The notes beneath the pieces are model-generated. The model did no database searches. It saw only the letters and a program-made list of their open reading frames with translations, and was not told where the DNA came from. The position numbers and the translations under genes are program-made. Positions 55,516-64,000 of a DNA stretch of 64,000 nucleotides are shown here, one piece after another; positions within the stretch are counted from its first letter, which is position 1; each line of letters begins with the position of its first letter. The stretch comes from Runella defluvii. GTDB lineage: Bacteria; Bacteroidota; Bacteroidia; Cytophagales; Spirosomataceae. The stretch lies in NCBI RefSeq assembly GCF_014195535.1, contig NZ_JACIBY010000021.1:1-64000 (forward strand). The letters run 5' to 3'.

Positions 55516-56550
55516 TCACAAGGAAGCCCTGAGTGTGAGGTGAAACGGCACTTCTATGTATTCTTTGGAATTGTTAAGAATCAGCTCAGCGGTTTTTTGT
55601 CCCATCAACTCAAAATCGGCCGAAATCGTCGTAATTCCGTCAAGAATAATGCGCTTGAGGGGGGTCTCGTTGTAAGAAATGATACCCACCTCTTGCCCTA
55701 CTTTTAGCTTGGAGGCCAATGCCTTCTCTACCAACACAATCAGGTCATTTTCGGTAATACTGATATACACTTCTCCCGCCCGAATCGGCTCATTCGTAAT
55801 ACCACTTATTACCTCAAAATCAAAGGAATACTGATGGCAAAAGCGCGACAAGCCTTCCAGAATTTCTTTGGGATGGTGGGATTCTTGCGGAAAAATAATG
55901 TTGATTTTTTGGTACTTCGACAAGGCTTCTAACGCCTGTTCGAGGGCGTTGTAAATGTCTTTTTCAAAGTTTTGACACACCGAACCGTACTTCCCCTTTA
56001 TTCCCGCAATCGGCTTATCGACAACAATCACCTTCTCGCGCGGAATGGTGTCGTTGATGACTTCGTGGGCTTTCTCTCCCCCCTCCGTAAAGTGCGGAAT
56101 GATGACGTAATGCGTGTAGTCGTGGCTATTGGTTTGGAGCAGTTTTTTAAAATAATTGAAGTCGTTGTTATAAATGTAAAAATCAATCGTAACGCGCTCT
56201 CCTAATGCCGATACGAGCGCATCGTAGATGATTTTTTTGTGCGCATTCAATTTATTGACCAACAAAAAAATCTTTGGATGTGGGTGAATTACCGTGCTTT
56301 TGACAAAATATCCTTTGCCAGGAACGGAGTCAAGCATTCCGATTTTTTTGAGGTACTTATACCCTTTTTCGGCCGTGTCGCGCGAAATATCCGATTCAAA
56401 ACTCAGTTCGTTAATCGACGGCAAAATCTCGTCTTTTTCCAACTCCCCTTTGCTAATGGCGGTCAGGATGGAATTGGCCACTTGTAAATACTTAGGGGTT
56501 GCCGAGTGACAATCTACGGAAATGAGTTCGATTAAAGGTCTTTTTTTCAT
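55516..56550 (-). CDS. GntR/LacI-type regulator of the carbohydrate operon
   Basis: 344 residues from ATG 56550, which overlaps the kinase stop by 4 bp (ATGA); a longer frame is therefore not needed. N-terminal GntR winged helix (ATPKYLQVANSILTAISKGE, LPSINELSFESDISRDTAEK, LDSVPGKGYFV). The C-terminal about 260 residues are a periplasmic-binding-protein-like sensor (IFLLVNKLNAHKKIIYDALV; VGIISYNETPLKRIILDGIT). This design is common for Bacteroidota sugar regulators. It should sense a sugar and control the operon of which it is the last gene. Confidence 0.9.
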   Translation of the reverse strand: MKKRPLIELISVDCHSATPKYLQVANSILTAISKGELEKDEILPSINELSFESDISRDTAEKGYKYLKKIGMLDSVPGKGYFVKSTVIHPHPKIFLLVNKLNAHKKIIYDALVSALGERVTIDFYIYNNDFNYFKKLLQTNSHDYTHYVIIPHFTEGGEKAHEVINDTIPREKVIVVDKPIAGIKGKYGSVCQNFEKDIYNALEQALEALSKYQKINIIFPQESHHPKEILEGLSRFCHQYSFDFEVISGITNEPIRAGEVYISITENDLIVLVEKALASKLKVGQEVGIISYNETPLKRIILDGITTISADFELMGQKTAELILNNSKEYIEVPFHLTLRASL

Positions 56551-58028
56551 TGCATTTTTACGTTGGTCAGCCAACCTTCATAGTCACCCGCAATCGTGGA
56601 ATTGGAAAGGTTGGGTTCGAGGTACGTCTTGTCGCTGTGCAACTGGGCAATTTTCTCTATCGACGCCCAAAGCCCACTCCCAAGGCCCGACAAATAGGCT
56701 GCTCCCAAGGCCGAAACATCGGCAAGACCGATGGTAGCGACGGGTTTTGCCAACAAATCGGCTAAAAATTGCACCACAAAACCGTTGGAAGTCATTCCTC
56801 CGTCAACCATCAACTCTTTTAAATCAACTTCAGTATCTGATTCCATCGCCGAAATAATGTCCTTGATTTGATACGGAATCGACTCCAACGCCGCCCGAAC
56901 GATGTGGTTTTTGGAGCTACCAAACGTCAAGCCCGTAATCGACGCTTTGCGTTTCATGTTCCAATGGGGAGCGCCCAAACCGCTAAACGCTGGCACAAGA
57001 TACACCCCGCCGTTGTTTTCTACCGCCCGTGCCATGGCCTCAGTGTCGCGGCTGTCTTGTATCAAACCCAGTTCGTTTTTGAGCCATTCGATGGTTGCGC
57101 CGCACGTTACAATAACGCCTTCTAAGGCATAATCTACTCGTCCTTCTACGCTCCAACAAACCGTCGTCATCATTCCTTGGGTCGAGTTTTTACGCTCGCT
57201 GCCTACGTTCATTAAAATCGAACAGCCTGTTCCCAAGGTCGCTTTGGCCGTTCCCGACGAAAAACAACCTTCCCCAAAAGCTGCTGCGTGGCTGTCGCCT
57301 ATCATGGCGGTAATGGCCACGGGAGTGTCAAAAAGTCCTTCAAAATCGGAAACACCAAACTCAAACGCCGAGGGTTTTGGTTCGGGCAAATGGACGTTAG
57401 AAAGTCCAAACGCTTCTAGCAACTCGACATCCCACGCAAGGGTATCTAAGTTGAAAAATAACGTGCGGGAAGCATTGGTATAATCCGTCAAAAACTGCCG
57501 TCCTTGGGTGAGTTTGAACAACAACCACGTATCGACCGTTCCAAAATGCGCACGTCTTTCGGCAATGGCGGTTTTGACGCTTTCAACGTTTTCGTTGAGC
57601 CACATTACTTTTGTTCCCGAAAAATACGGATCAATAATCAATCCCGTTTTGGCGCGAACGCTACCCTCTAACCCTTTGTTTTTCAACGATTCACAAACTT
57701 GAACGGAGCGTTTACATTGCCATATCACGGCATTATGCAGCGGCTGTCCGTTTTCATCCCAAAGCACAAACGTTTCGCGTTGGTTTGAAATCCCCACCGA
57801 CTGTATATCGGCTATTTTTCCTCCTTTTGACGTAAACGCTGCCACGCACTTCCGTACCGAGGTGAGTACATTTTGATAGATTTCTTCGGGGTCTTGCTCG
57901 GCAAAACCGTCGCCAAAATAATGCGTTTTTAAAGGTTCTGATGCCCGTGCGACGGCATTGCCCGCTGCATCAAAAATCAACGTTTTGGTGCTACTTGTGC
58001 CTTGGTCGATGGAGAGAATATAAGCCAT
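56547..58028 (-). CDS. GlpK-like FGGY carbohydrate kinase with altered substrate pocket
   Basis: 493 residues. FGGY kinase close to glycerol kinase: N-terminal SIDQGTSSTKTLIFD, GISNQRETFVLWDENGQPLH, NAVIWQCKR, IDPYFSGTKVMWL, FGTVDTWLLFKLTQGRQFLT. The GlpK polyol ligands Arg-Glu (NQRET), Trp (IWQCKR), Tyr (PYFSG) and Asp (GDSHAA) are kept. But the Gln after that Asp is Ser (GDS), and the Phe of GTGCF is Ser (GTGCS). Together with the ribose-type transporter this suggests a larger polyol or ketose substrate. A 120-bp gap with two hairpins separates it from the permease gene. Confidence 0.88.
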   Translation of the reverse strand: MAYILSIDQGTSSTKTLIFDAAGNAVARASEPLKTHYFGDGFAEQDPEEIYQNVLTSVRKCVAAFTSKGGKIADIQSVGISNQRETFVLWDENGQPLHNAVIWQCKRSVQVCESLKNKGLEGSVRAKTGLIIDPYFSGTKVMWLNENVESVKTAIAERRAHFGTVDTWLLFKLTQGRQFLTDYTNASRTLFFNLDTLAWDVELLEAFGLSNVHLPEPKPSAFEFGVSDFEGLFDTPVAITAMIGDSHAAAFGEGCFSSGTAKATLGTGCSILMNVGSERKNSTQGMMTTVCWSVEGRVDYALEGVIVTCGATIEWLKNELGLIQDSRDTEAMARAVENNGGVYLVPAFSGLGAPHWNMKRKASITGLTFGSSKNHIVRAALESIPYQIKDIISAMESDTEVDLKELMVDGGMTSNGFVVQFLADLLAKPVATIGLADVSALGAAYLSGLGSGLWASIEKIAQLHSDKTYLEPNLSNSTIAGDYEGWLTNVKMQ

Positions 58029-58054
58029 TTTAGTATGCTATTTGGTGTGGCTAT

Positions 58055-58141
58055 CCCTTCCAAGGTTCCAAACCTTGGGAGGGTTTCACTTATCCGTTTT
58101 ATAGAGATAGACCCTCAAAGTCTTGGAGACTTGGAGGGTCT
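58055..58141. repeat. Two hairpins of the second REP-like family
   Basis: CCCTTCCAAGGTT...AACCTTGGGAGGG (58055-58083) and a 33-bp hairpin with 15-bp arms starting AGACCCTCAAAGTCT (58109-58141, one mismatch), followed by T-rich sequence. They lie inside the operon, between permease and kinase genes. Confidence 0.85.
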
Positions 58142-58148
58142 TATTTAC

Positions 58149-59129
58149 TTATCCGTTTTTGGAATTTGCTTTATCAATAATGACGGCCAACAAAATCACG
58201 AAACCCTTGACCACTTGTTGCCAAAAAGGGGAAACGTTCAACAAGACTAAGCCGTTGTTCAAAACCCCGATAATAATGGCTCCCAACACCGTTCCCCAAA
58301 TGCTTCCTTTGCCCCCCGAAAGCGATGTTCCACCTATCACAACGGCAGCGATGGAATCCAGTTCGTAGCCCGTTCCTGCGTTGGGTTGGGCCGAATCGAG
58401 GCGCGAAGTCACCATGAGTCCTCCTACGGCCGCCAATGCGCCTGCAATGGTATAAACAATGATTTTGACTTTGTTAATGTTAATTCCTGATAAAAGCGAG
58501 GCGTTTTCGTTGCCACCAATGGCGTAGATGTAACGCCCTAATTTGGTTTTGTCCGATAAAAAAACCGCCAATGCCACCACCACCGCACTGATCCAAACAG
58601 GAACGGGAACGCCTAAAAACCAGCCTGTTCCCATGTAGGCAAACTGCTCGCCCAAGCCACTGATGGGAAAGCCTTTGGTCCAAAGCATGGTAAGACCGCG
58701 AGCGACGGTCAGCATGGCCAACGTAGCCACAAAAGAGGGGACTTTGAAGCGGGTAATGACAAAACCGTTGAAAAACCCTAACAACGCACCCGTCAGAACT
58801 CCCGCTAAAGAAGCCCCCAAAAGTGTGAATCCGATGTATAGATTTTGGGAAGGTAATTCGATGCCCATTTTGAACAAACCCGCCGTAATCGCCCCGCACA
58901 AGGCCAAGACCGAACCCACCGACAGGTCAATTCCTGCCATTAGCACCACGAGGGTCATGCCCACCGACAAGCAAATGTTGACGGAGATTTGGCGGAGGAC
59001 GTTCCAAAAATTAGAAACTGTGAAAAATTTGTCGGACAACAACCCGATGATGAGGCACAACACAAAGAGTGCAATCAGGGGTTGTAGCTTGGATAAACGC
59101 TGTTTTTGAGTTTCAAGGGTCGTTTGCAT
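58149..59129 (-). CDS. Ribose-type ABC transporter permease (RbsC-like)
   Basis: 326 residues, about ten hydrophobic helices. Family motifs: SVGMTLVVLMAGIDLSVGSV near the N-terminus, RFKVPSFVATLAMLTVARGL, and YELDSIAAVVIGGTSLSGGK near the C-terminus (GG-T-L-GG of BPD_transp_2). Inner-membrane permease for a sugar or polyol, with the ATPase and binding protein encoded upstream. Confidence 0.92.
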   Translation of the reverse strand: MQTTLETQKQRLSKLQPLIALFVLCLIIGLLSDKFFTVSNFWNVLRQISVNICLSVGMTLVVLMAGIDLSVGSVLALCGAITAGLFKMGIELPSQNLYIGFTLLGASLAGVLTGALLGFFNGFVITRFKVPSFVATLAMLTVARGLTMLWTKGFPISGLGEQFAYMGTGWFLGVPVPVWISAVVVALAVFLSDKTKLGRYIYAIGGNENASLLSGININKVKIIVYTIAGALAAVGGLMVTSRLDSAQPNAGTGYELDSIAAVVIGGTSLSGGKGSIWGTVLGAIIIGVLNNGLVLLNVSPFWQQVVKGFVILLAVIIDKANSKNG

Positions 59130-59176
59130 ACTTTTTCTATTTGCTCAATAGCACATCAATATCCTTAGTTGGTTCA

Positions 59177-59230
59177 GGGCTAAAGCCCATACTCATTATT
59201 TCGCTTTGTGCCACGCCCTAAAGGACGTGG
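59177..59230. repeat. Palindromes between transporter genes
   Basis: GGGCTAAAGCCC (59177-59188) and CCACGCCCTAAAGGACGTGG (59211-59230). They lie in a 193-bp gap between the ABC ATPase and permease genes; the rest of the gap holds no gene. Confidence 0.75.
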
Positions 59231-59322
59231 TTTTAGGAGATTATTTTTTGTTTCGCAATTATGCTTACACGTCTTATAATCTGCGATTCACAAATAACGG
59301 ATAGCAGCTAACGGATTAACTA

Positions 59323-60831
59323 TTAACACTTCTTTGAAATGGCTGCTTTTAAAAGTTTGTCTTCGGTGGCATTTTCGACGGGTGTTTCGAGGGTCAATGT
59401 GCCTTCCGACAACACTAAAACTCGGTCCGAAACCGCAAAAATTTCGGGGAGTTCGGAGGAAACCATCAAAATCCCCAATCCCGACGCCGCCAACTGAAGT
59501 ATCAACTTATAAATCTCGCTTTTGGCGTGTACGTCAATGCCTCGCGTGGGTTCGTCGAGGAGCAAAATTTTGGGATGAGTGGCCAGCCATTTTCCTAAAA
59601 TCGCTTTCTGTTGATTGCCGCCGCTCAGGTTTTTGATTAATTGCCCCGACGACGAGGTTTTTATTCCTAATTCTTGGATGTACTTAGTGGCCAATTCAGT
59701 TTCTGCTTGGGTGTTCAGTACGCCATTTTTCTCGACATGGTATGCCAACGACGCCAAACTGATGTTTTGTTTTACATCCATGATGGGCACGATGCCGTCT
59801 CGTTTTCGGTCTTCGGGTACCAATGCCAATCCTTCTTTTACGGCCTCAACGGGCGAAGTAATTTTCACTTCTTTGCCCTCAATTCGCACCGTACCCGTGG
59901 TCAGGGAAGGATATAGGCCAAAAAGTGCCTCAAAAAGCTCCGTTCTCCCCGCTCCCATCAAGCCAAAAATACCCAAAATTTCGCCCCGTTTCAGCGTAAA
60001 CGATAGGTCGTCGAGCACCAACTCAGGGCGTTTGGTCGAGCGTTTGAGCGAAAAATGTTGGACGCTCAGAAGTTCCTCTTGGGGCACCGACAACGCAGGT
60101 TTTTGGTGTACAAAAATCTCCCGCCCTACCATTTTTTGAATCAATTGGTCGTGATTCATGCCTGCCATTTCGCCCGAGTCAATCGACTTGCCATCGCGCA
60201 GCACAATGTAGCGGTCGGCAATCCGAAACAGTTCATCGAGCTTGTGCGAAATGTAGGCAATGGTTTTATTTTCTTGCTTCAACTCATTGATGATGTCAAA
60301 CAACGTCTCCACTTCTTGGTCGGTAATGGCCGAAGTGGGTTCGTCCATGATAATCACTTGAGGGCTGAGCAACAGCGCCTTCGCAATTTCAACCAACTGC
60401 TGTTGCCCTACTTTCAACTCATTAATTTTTGTTTCAGGAGCAACATTGAGTTTGAGTTTTTGGAGTAACTCGGTGGTCGTTTGGCGCATTTTTTTCTTAT
60501 CCAACGTCCCCCAAATCGTCTCAATTTCTTGCCCCAAAAAGATATTTTCCGTGATGCTTAGATACGGAATCAGGTTGAGTTCTTGGTGAATGATGGCAAT
60601 TCCTGCCTCTTGAGCTTCTTTGGTGTTGGCAAAACGGACGGGGCGTCCGTTCCACAGGAGTTGCCCTTCGTAATCTGGATAGACTCCCGAAAGGATTTTC
60701 ATCAAGGTGGACTTTCCCGCGCCATTTTCCCCCAAAATAGCATTGACTTTGCCCTCGTGGAGTTCGAGGCACACATTGTCGAGGGCCGTGACGCCCGAAA
60801 ATCGCTTGGTGATGTTTTCGGCAACTAACAT
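59323..60831 (-). CDS. Sugar ABC transporter ATP-binding protein (RbsA-like)
   Basis: 502 residues, two fused nucleotide-binding domains. First: Walker A GENGAGKSTLMKIL, signature LKVGQQQLVEIAKALL, Walker B VIIMDEPTSAI. Second: degenerate Walker A FGLMGAGRTELFEALFG, signature LSGGNQQKAILGKWL, Walker B ILLLDEPTRGIDV. This is the usual CUT2 (RbsA/MglA) layout. It energises the RbsC-like permease. Confidence 0.95.
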   Translation of the reverse strand: MLVAENITKRFSGVTALDNVCLELHEGKVNAILGENGAGKSTLMKILSGVYPDYEGQLLWNGRPVRFANTKEAQEAGIAIIHQELNLIPYLSITENIFLGQEIETIWGTLDKKKMRQTTTELLQKLKLNVAPETKINELKVGQQQLVEIAKALLLSPQVIIMDEPTSAITDQEVETLFDIINELKQENKTIAYISHKLDELFRIADRYIVLRDGKSIDSGEMAGMNHDQLIQKMVGREIFVHQKPALSVPQEELLSVQHFSLKRSTKRPELVLDDLSFTLKRGEILGIFGLMGAGRTELFEALFGLYPSLTTGTVRIEGKEVKITSPVEAVKEGLALVPEDRKRDGIVPIMDVKQNISLASLAYHVEKNGVLNTQAETELATKYIQELGIKTSSSGQLIKNLSGGNQQKAILGKWLATHPKILLLDEPTRGIDVHAKSEIYKLILQLAASGLGILMVSSELPEIFAVSDRVLVLSEGTLTLETPVENATEDKLLKAAISKKC

Positions 60832-60851
60832 ATAAAACCTATTGCAATAAC

Positions 60852-61490
60852 TTATTTTAACGACGCAGGTACAACCTCGATTTCGGTCAAATTCAGGTGC
60901 TCTTTATTGAGAGCTATCGCTCCCGCAAACTGCACGGTATCACCTACTTTGGCTTTGGGACGAAACGGAAATACCACCGACGCCCGAATGAGCTTATTGA
61001 GCTCAGACGAGACGTTGTTGATGTCCGCTGTTTTGGTAAATTTCGTAATATCAAACTCTCCCGAGGCATCCCGCAAGGCATTGCCGTAAATAAACTCCAT
61101 GGCAAGCGTCAACTGTTGTTTTGGGGTCTGAATCGTCAGGTCATTTTCATTGATTTGGGTAATGGTTCCTTGGCCTTTCACCAAAAAATAACGAATGTTC
61201 CCAATCGCCGTCGCGTGTGAATACATCTCAAACGCCTTGTTTTTATCGGTCGAAAGCAAGGTTGTCAGTTCGTCAATATCAGGAGCGGTAGCCAGTTTTG
61301 GCGTAAGCTGTTTTTCCAAAAAGGTTTTGGCAAAAGCTGCGGCATCAAACTTCCCCGAAGCCTCCGCTTTTACTTCGTCTAACTTCCTAAAATACACCGA
61401 ATTGTACACCAATAGCAGCACCACAGCACTCCCAATTCCGTACTTGAGCCACGACAGCGTTTTATTGTTCTTTTTTTCCAAAAGCGGCAT
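60852..61490 (-). CDS. DUF2291 family protein
   Basis: 212 residues. One N-terminal membrane helix (YGIGSAVVLLLVYNSVYFRK), then an extracytoplasmic domain: FDAAAFAKTFLEKQLTPKLA, IGNIRYFLVKGQGTITQINE, and VGDTVQFAGAIALNKEHLNL. DUF2291 proteins are regularly encoded with ribose-type polyol/sugar ABC transporters; their role is unknown. The gene overlaps the binding-protein gene upstream by 29 bp, so translation is coupled. Confidence 0.85.
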   Translation of the reverse strand: MPLLEKKNNKTLSWLKYGIGSAVVLLLVYNSVYFRKLDEVKAEASGKFDAAAFAKTFLEKQLTPKLATAPDIDELTTLLSTDKNKAFEMYSHATAIGNIRYFLVKGQGTITQINENDLTIQTPKQQLTLAMEFIYGNALRDASGEFDITKFTKTADINNVSSELNKLIRASVVFPFRPKAKVGDTVQFAGAIALNKEHLNLTEIEVVPASLK

Positions 61491-62400
61491 AGTTTTCGAT
61501 GTTCTTTTTGGTGACTAATTCCACTGCTACGGGTAGTTTTTGGGCAAATTCGCGTTTGCCTTTTAAATATTCGTCGGCATAAATGGCAGCCGTTTGCGCC
61601 ATTACTTTCGGGAACTGCATCCCCGTCGCCACAATTTTTCCGTCCTTAATGGCCGAAACCACGTCATCGGCACCGTCAAAGCCAAATACTTTTACTTTGC
61701 TGGCTTTTCCCGCTGCCGCAAGGGCTTGGTAGGCTCCCATCGCCATGGCGTCGTTGCCACAAAAAACGGCGTCGATGTTGGGATTAGCCTGCAAAATCGA
61801 CTCCATGACGTCCATGGCTTTATTTCGGTCAAAATCAGCACTTTGCTGCGCCACCATTTTGAGACTTGGGTAATTATCCACCACACTGTGAAACCCTTGC
61901 GAACGCGCCCAAGTGTTATTATCACCCACCAGTCCAAGCAGCTCGACGTACGTTCCTTTTTTATTGGTTTGTTGCACAAAAAGCTTGGCCAATTCTACAC
62001 AACCCGAATAGCTATCCGACAAAATTTGCGAGGTGGCGGCATCGGTGGCGTTGATTTCGCGATCCATACAAAACACGGGAACGCCCGCGGCTTTGGCTTT
62101 TCGCACATTTACGACCGAGCCTTCGGCATCTGTAGGGTTAAACAAAACAGCACTGTACCCCGACACCAACGCATTTTCAAAGTGGTCAGATTCTAACGCC
62201 GTGTTGTTTTGAGAATCAAAAATTTTGGTTTCGTAGCCCAATTCTTTGGCTTTGGCGGCGGCATTATCGGCCAAAAACACAAACCAAGGGTTGTTGAGGG
62301 TCGAAATGATAATCGCCATCTTTTTCGGGGCGTTTGAGTCTTTTTTCTCTGCACAACCCACAAGTAGCAGAAAGAGAAAAAAGCCCCCTAATCGAAGCAT
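61462..62400 (-). CDS. Ribose-type sugar ABC transporter substrate-binding lipoprotein
   Basis: 312 residues from ATG 62400 (MLRLGGFFLFLLLVGCAEKK), which gives a clean lipoprotein signal with lipobox LLLVGC; the longer frame to 62508 has no signal. Peripla_BP_4 motifs: IISTLNNPWFVFLADNAAAK, AVLFNPTDAEG, VPVFCMDREI, PNIDAVFCGNDAMAMGAYQA, KVKVFGFDGADDVVSAI. It binds the transported sugar or polyol outside the inner membrane. Confidence 0.93.
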   Translation of the reverse strand: MLRLGGFFLFLLLVGCAEKKDSNAPKKMAIIISTLNNPWFVFLADNAAAKAKELGYETKIFDSQNNTALESDHFENALVSGYSAVLFNPTDAEGSVVNVRKAKAAGVPVFCMDREINATDAATSQILSDSYSGCVELAKLFVQQTNKKGTYVELLGLVGDNNTWARSQGFHSVVDNYPSLKMVAQQSADFDRNKAMDVMESILQANPNIDAVFCGNDAMAMGAYQALAAAGKASKVKVFGFDGADDVVSAIKDGKIVATGMQFPKVMAQTAAIYADEYLKGKREFAQKLPVAVELVTKKNIENYAAFGKKEQ

Positions 62401-62519
62401 AAGCCATGCTGCACTTTTTTCGGACACAGAGTTGCGCGGAGTTTGGCACGGAGTCACACCGAGGCTTGTTTGCTGATTAGCGTTCCTTAATTGTCTTTGG
62501 TGAAACATATCATCATTTT

Positions 62520-63917
62520 TTAAGGAAAAACAGTTACAATTACCCGTTGATAACGCGTCAGGGCAGGCGTACCATTATCGGTGACAGCCAACACAATATG
62601 GATGGTTTCGGGTTGGGTCACTTTGGGAGCGACAAACGATGTCTCCGCTTTCTTGCGGGCGGCGAGTTGAATTCCGTTTTTGTTTCCGTACGTACCTGGC
62701 TCGGCATAATACATCCAATCGTAACGCAGGCTGTTGCCATCAGGGTCGGTACTGCCTTGGGCGCTCAATTGTACTTTTTCGCCGCTTTTTGCTTTGAGCA
62801 AGTTGGCATGGCCCAATTTCGCCACGGGCGGGTGATTTGCTTCCTTGTAAGGCTTTACGCACCAGTCCATACGGGCCGCAAAATCGTACTGATACGCCTC
62901 GCGCCAGCGCCAAATCGTGGCCTGATTTCCTGTATGATAAACGCTATCAGCGCCCAAGACTTCGTCCACGGCATCGGCCCACATCGGACGGGTTTCGGGT
63001 TCGTAAAACCATTTTTGGGTACGTGGGGTGTACAATTCATAACGCCCGCCCCAGTTGCCCCAATTGGGATGCTCGGGGTCGCTTAGGCCGTTTTCCATTA
63101 AGTATAAAAACGTAGGGGTATCGCCTTCCATCAAAAACTTCACGGCAGGATATTCTTCGCCCAGCGGCCCGTGGTTTTTGCGGATGTTTTGCTCCAGCCA
63201 AGGATTATCAACAATGCTAAAGTTACCACCAGAAAATCGTCCATGAAACTTATCGCCGCTGATGCCCGTCCACGTAGAATAATGGTACGCGCCGTTGGCA
63301 TGAAACCCTGGACTTGCGATGTAAAACAACTGTGGGAAATTTTTGCGAATCCACGGTCCCGTGTCGTCTTGGTCGGAAATGGTATAAACCCGAAGTTTGG
63401 CCACAAACTTGGCCACTTCGTCGGGCGTACGGGTCATTTTTACTTTCCAAAGGGCTTGCGCGAGGCAATTGGCGCCACCCCAAACGGGTATCCACAGCGG
63501 GCGTGGGTCGGCTTTATCAGCCTGGCGAATAATCCATTCGGAGCCTTCCGAATCTTTTCCTTCGCCAATGGCTTCCATACCAAATTTAGGAAGTCCTGAT
63601 TTGATACTACTCAACAAATAGCTGGTTTCGGGAAACCCTTTTTCGTGCAAAAGCAGGTTACTCCGCACTTTGTCGTAGGCATTGACAATCTTCCGAATGC
63701 TTTCAGGGGCGACACGCTCGCGCTGGTGAACGGAGGTCGTGGCAACGATGCCCTCAATGTCCCATTGGTTGGAATAAACCAAAAACCGCACCATCGACTC
63801 GGTATCGTCGGGTTCGTTTTCGATGTCGGTCAGCACCAATACACGCCTTTTTTCAGGTGATTGGGCGTAGAGTTCCAGGGTAAGCGACAGGGTTAGAAAT
63901 AACAAAAGGCGTTTCAT
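62520..63917 (-). CDS. Sde0182/DUF1593-type nucleoside hydrolase-like secreted protein
   Basis: 465 residues. Signal peptide [21 protein letters not shown]-terminal nucleoside-hydrolase-like domain: [40 protein letters not shown], with the Asp-rich DIENEPDD loop in the place of the calcium-binding DxDxxxDD. The C-terminal immunoglobulin-like domain (about 385-465) begins [20 protein letters not shown]. Known as DUF1593/Sde0182; often in Bacteroidota carbohydrate loci. It may hydrolyse an N- or O-riboside-like glycoside outside the cytoplasm to release the sugar taken up by the transporter. This is inference. Confidence 0.88.
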   Translation of the reverse strand: MKRLLLFLTLSLTLELYAQSPEKRRVLVLTDIENEPDDTESMVRFLVYSNQWDIEGIVATTSVHQRERVAPESIRKIVNAYDKVRSNLLLHEKGFPETSYLLSSIKSGLPKFGMEAIGEGKDSEGSEWIIRQADKADPRPLWIPVWGGANCLAQALWKVKMTRTPDEVAKFVAKLRVYTISDQDDTGPWIRKNFPQLFYIASPGFHANGAYHYSTWTGISGDKFHGRFSGGNFSIVDNPWLEQNIRKNHGPLGEEYPAVKFLMEGDTPTFLYLMENGLSDPEHPNWGNWGGRYELYTPRTQKWFYEPETRPMWADAVDEVLGADSVYHTGNQATIWRWREAYQYDFAARMDWCVKPYKEANHPPVAKLGHANLLKAKSGEKVQLSAQGSTDPDGNSLRYDWMYYAEPGTYGNKNGIQLAARKKAETSFVAPKVTQPETIHIVLAVTDNGTPALTRYQRVIVTVFP

Positions 63918-64000
63918 GTCAAGGTGTTTAGGAGTGTTTTTACTCGTGAGGTAATCCCACTTTCCGAAATTCCGTAATGATTCAAAATTTCCACTTGTGA
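63914..64000 (-). CDS. C-terminal end of a probable transketolase subunit (runs off the window)
   Basis: The last 28 codons of a gene ([20 protein letters not shown], then KTLLNTLT) end at TGA 63916-63914, overlapping the next gene's ATG by 3 bp (ATGA type). The pattern Glu-Leu/Ile-Leu-x-x-Tyr-Gly-Ile/Leu ... Val-Lys-x-Leu-Leu is typical of transketolase C-termini. If right, the operon begins further upstream with sugar-phosphate cleavage genes. The call rests on a short piece. Confidence 0.5.
   Translation of the reverse strand, partial: SQVEILNHYGISESGITSRVKTLLNTLT

Overview
The window looks like chromosomal DNA of a Bacteroidota member of the order Cytophagales, most likely Spirosomataceae and Runella-like. 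The family assignment is inferred from gene content and is not proven. Supporting signs are very long secreted proteins built from Ig/SprB-like repeats, a type IX secretion (T9SS) C-terminal domain, thrombospondin type-3 repeats, repeated perfect matches to the Bacteroidota -7 promoter element TAnnTTTG with almost no Shine-Dalgarno sequences, and typical Bacteroidota versions of RecA, PG_1098-like methyltransferase and DUF721/DciA.

Left part (1-17.8 kb) is an accessory, surface-oriented region. It holds the 5' part of a repeat-rich secreted protein (88-residue tandem repeats), a graveyard with a frameshifted small gene and an IS66 transposase remnant, and a 1726-residue T9SS cargo. It continues with a PAS-LuxR regulator, two overlapping AraC-type regulators and a three-gene operon of secreted TSP3-repeat proteins that share end domains in a chain (A-B, then B-C).

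Middle part (18-49 kb) is mostly core. It carries metF, rplS, dapF, a rhodanese and a DUF721/DciA protein, then a SAM-I riboswitch in front of metY-metX plus two downstream genes. A TetR-controlled efflux cluster follows (tetR, tolC-like, HlyD-like, two ABC ATPases, two ABC-2 permeases) with a shared 20-bp operator in front of tetR and of the tolC-like gene. After it come an ArnT-like glycosyltransferase, a PAP2 phosphatase, UDP-xylose synthesis (UDP-glucose dehydrogenase and UDP-glucuronate decarboxylase), an acyl-CoA dehydrogenase, recA, and several lipoprotein, membrane, thioesterase and methyltransferase genes.

Right part (49.4-64 kb) begins with a patchy mini-island. In it are an M23 peptidase gene broken at a G8 tract and fused to a membrane-protein fragment, and a CcbP-like gene plus an AAA ATPase bounded by 28-bp direct repeats. 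The ATPase gene is preceded by two 54-bp hairpin repeats that end exactly at its start codon. A U32 peptidase/RlhA-type gene follows. The window ends in a minus-strand carbohydrate operon: transketolase tail, Sde0182/DUF1593 nucleoside-hydrolase-like protein, ribose-type ABC binding protein, DUF2291 protein, ABC ATPase, ABC permease, GlpK-like kinase, GntR/LacI-type regulator. It probably takes up and phosphorylates a polyol or ketose other than glycerol.

Across the window, intergenic gaps carry short palindromes. Twelve copies of a GGGTTG-CTCA-CAACCC hairpin occur in four clusters, and a second family has 33-bp hairpins with 15-bp arms. Both look like REP-type elements and some probably also act as terminators. 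No tRNA, rRNA, CRISPR array, prophage or intact insertion sequence was seen.
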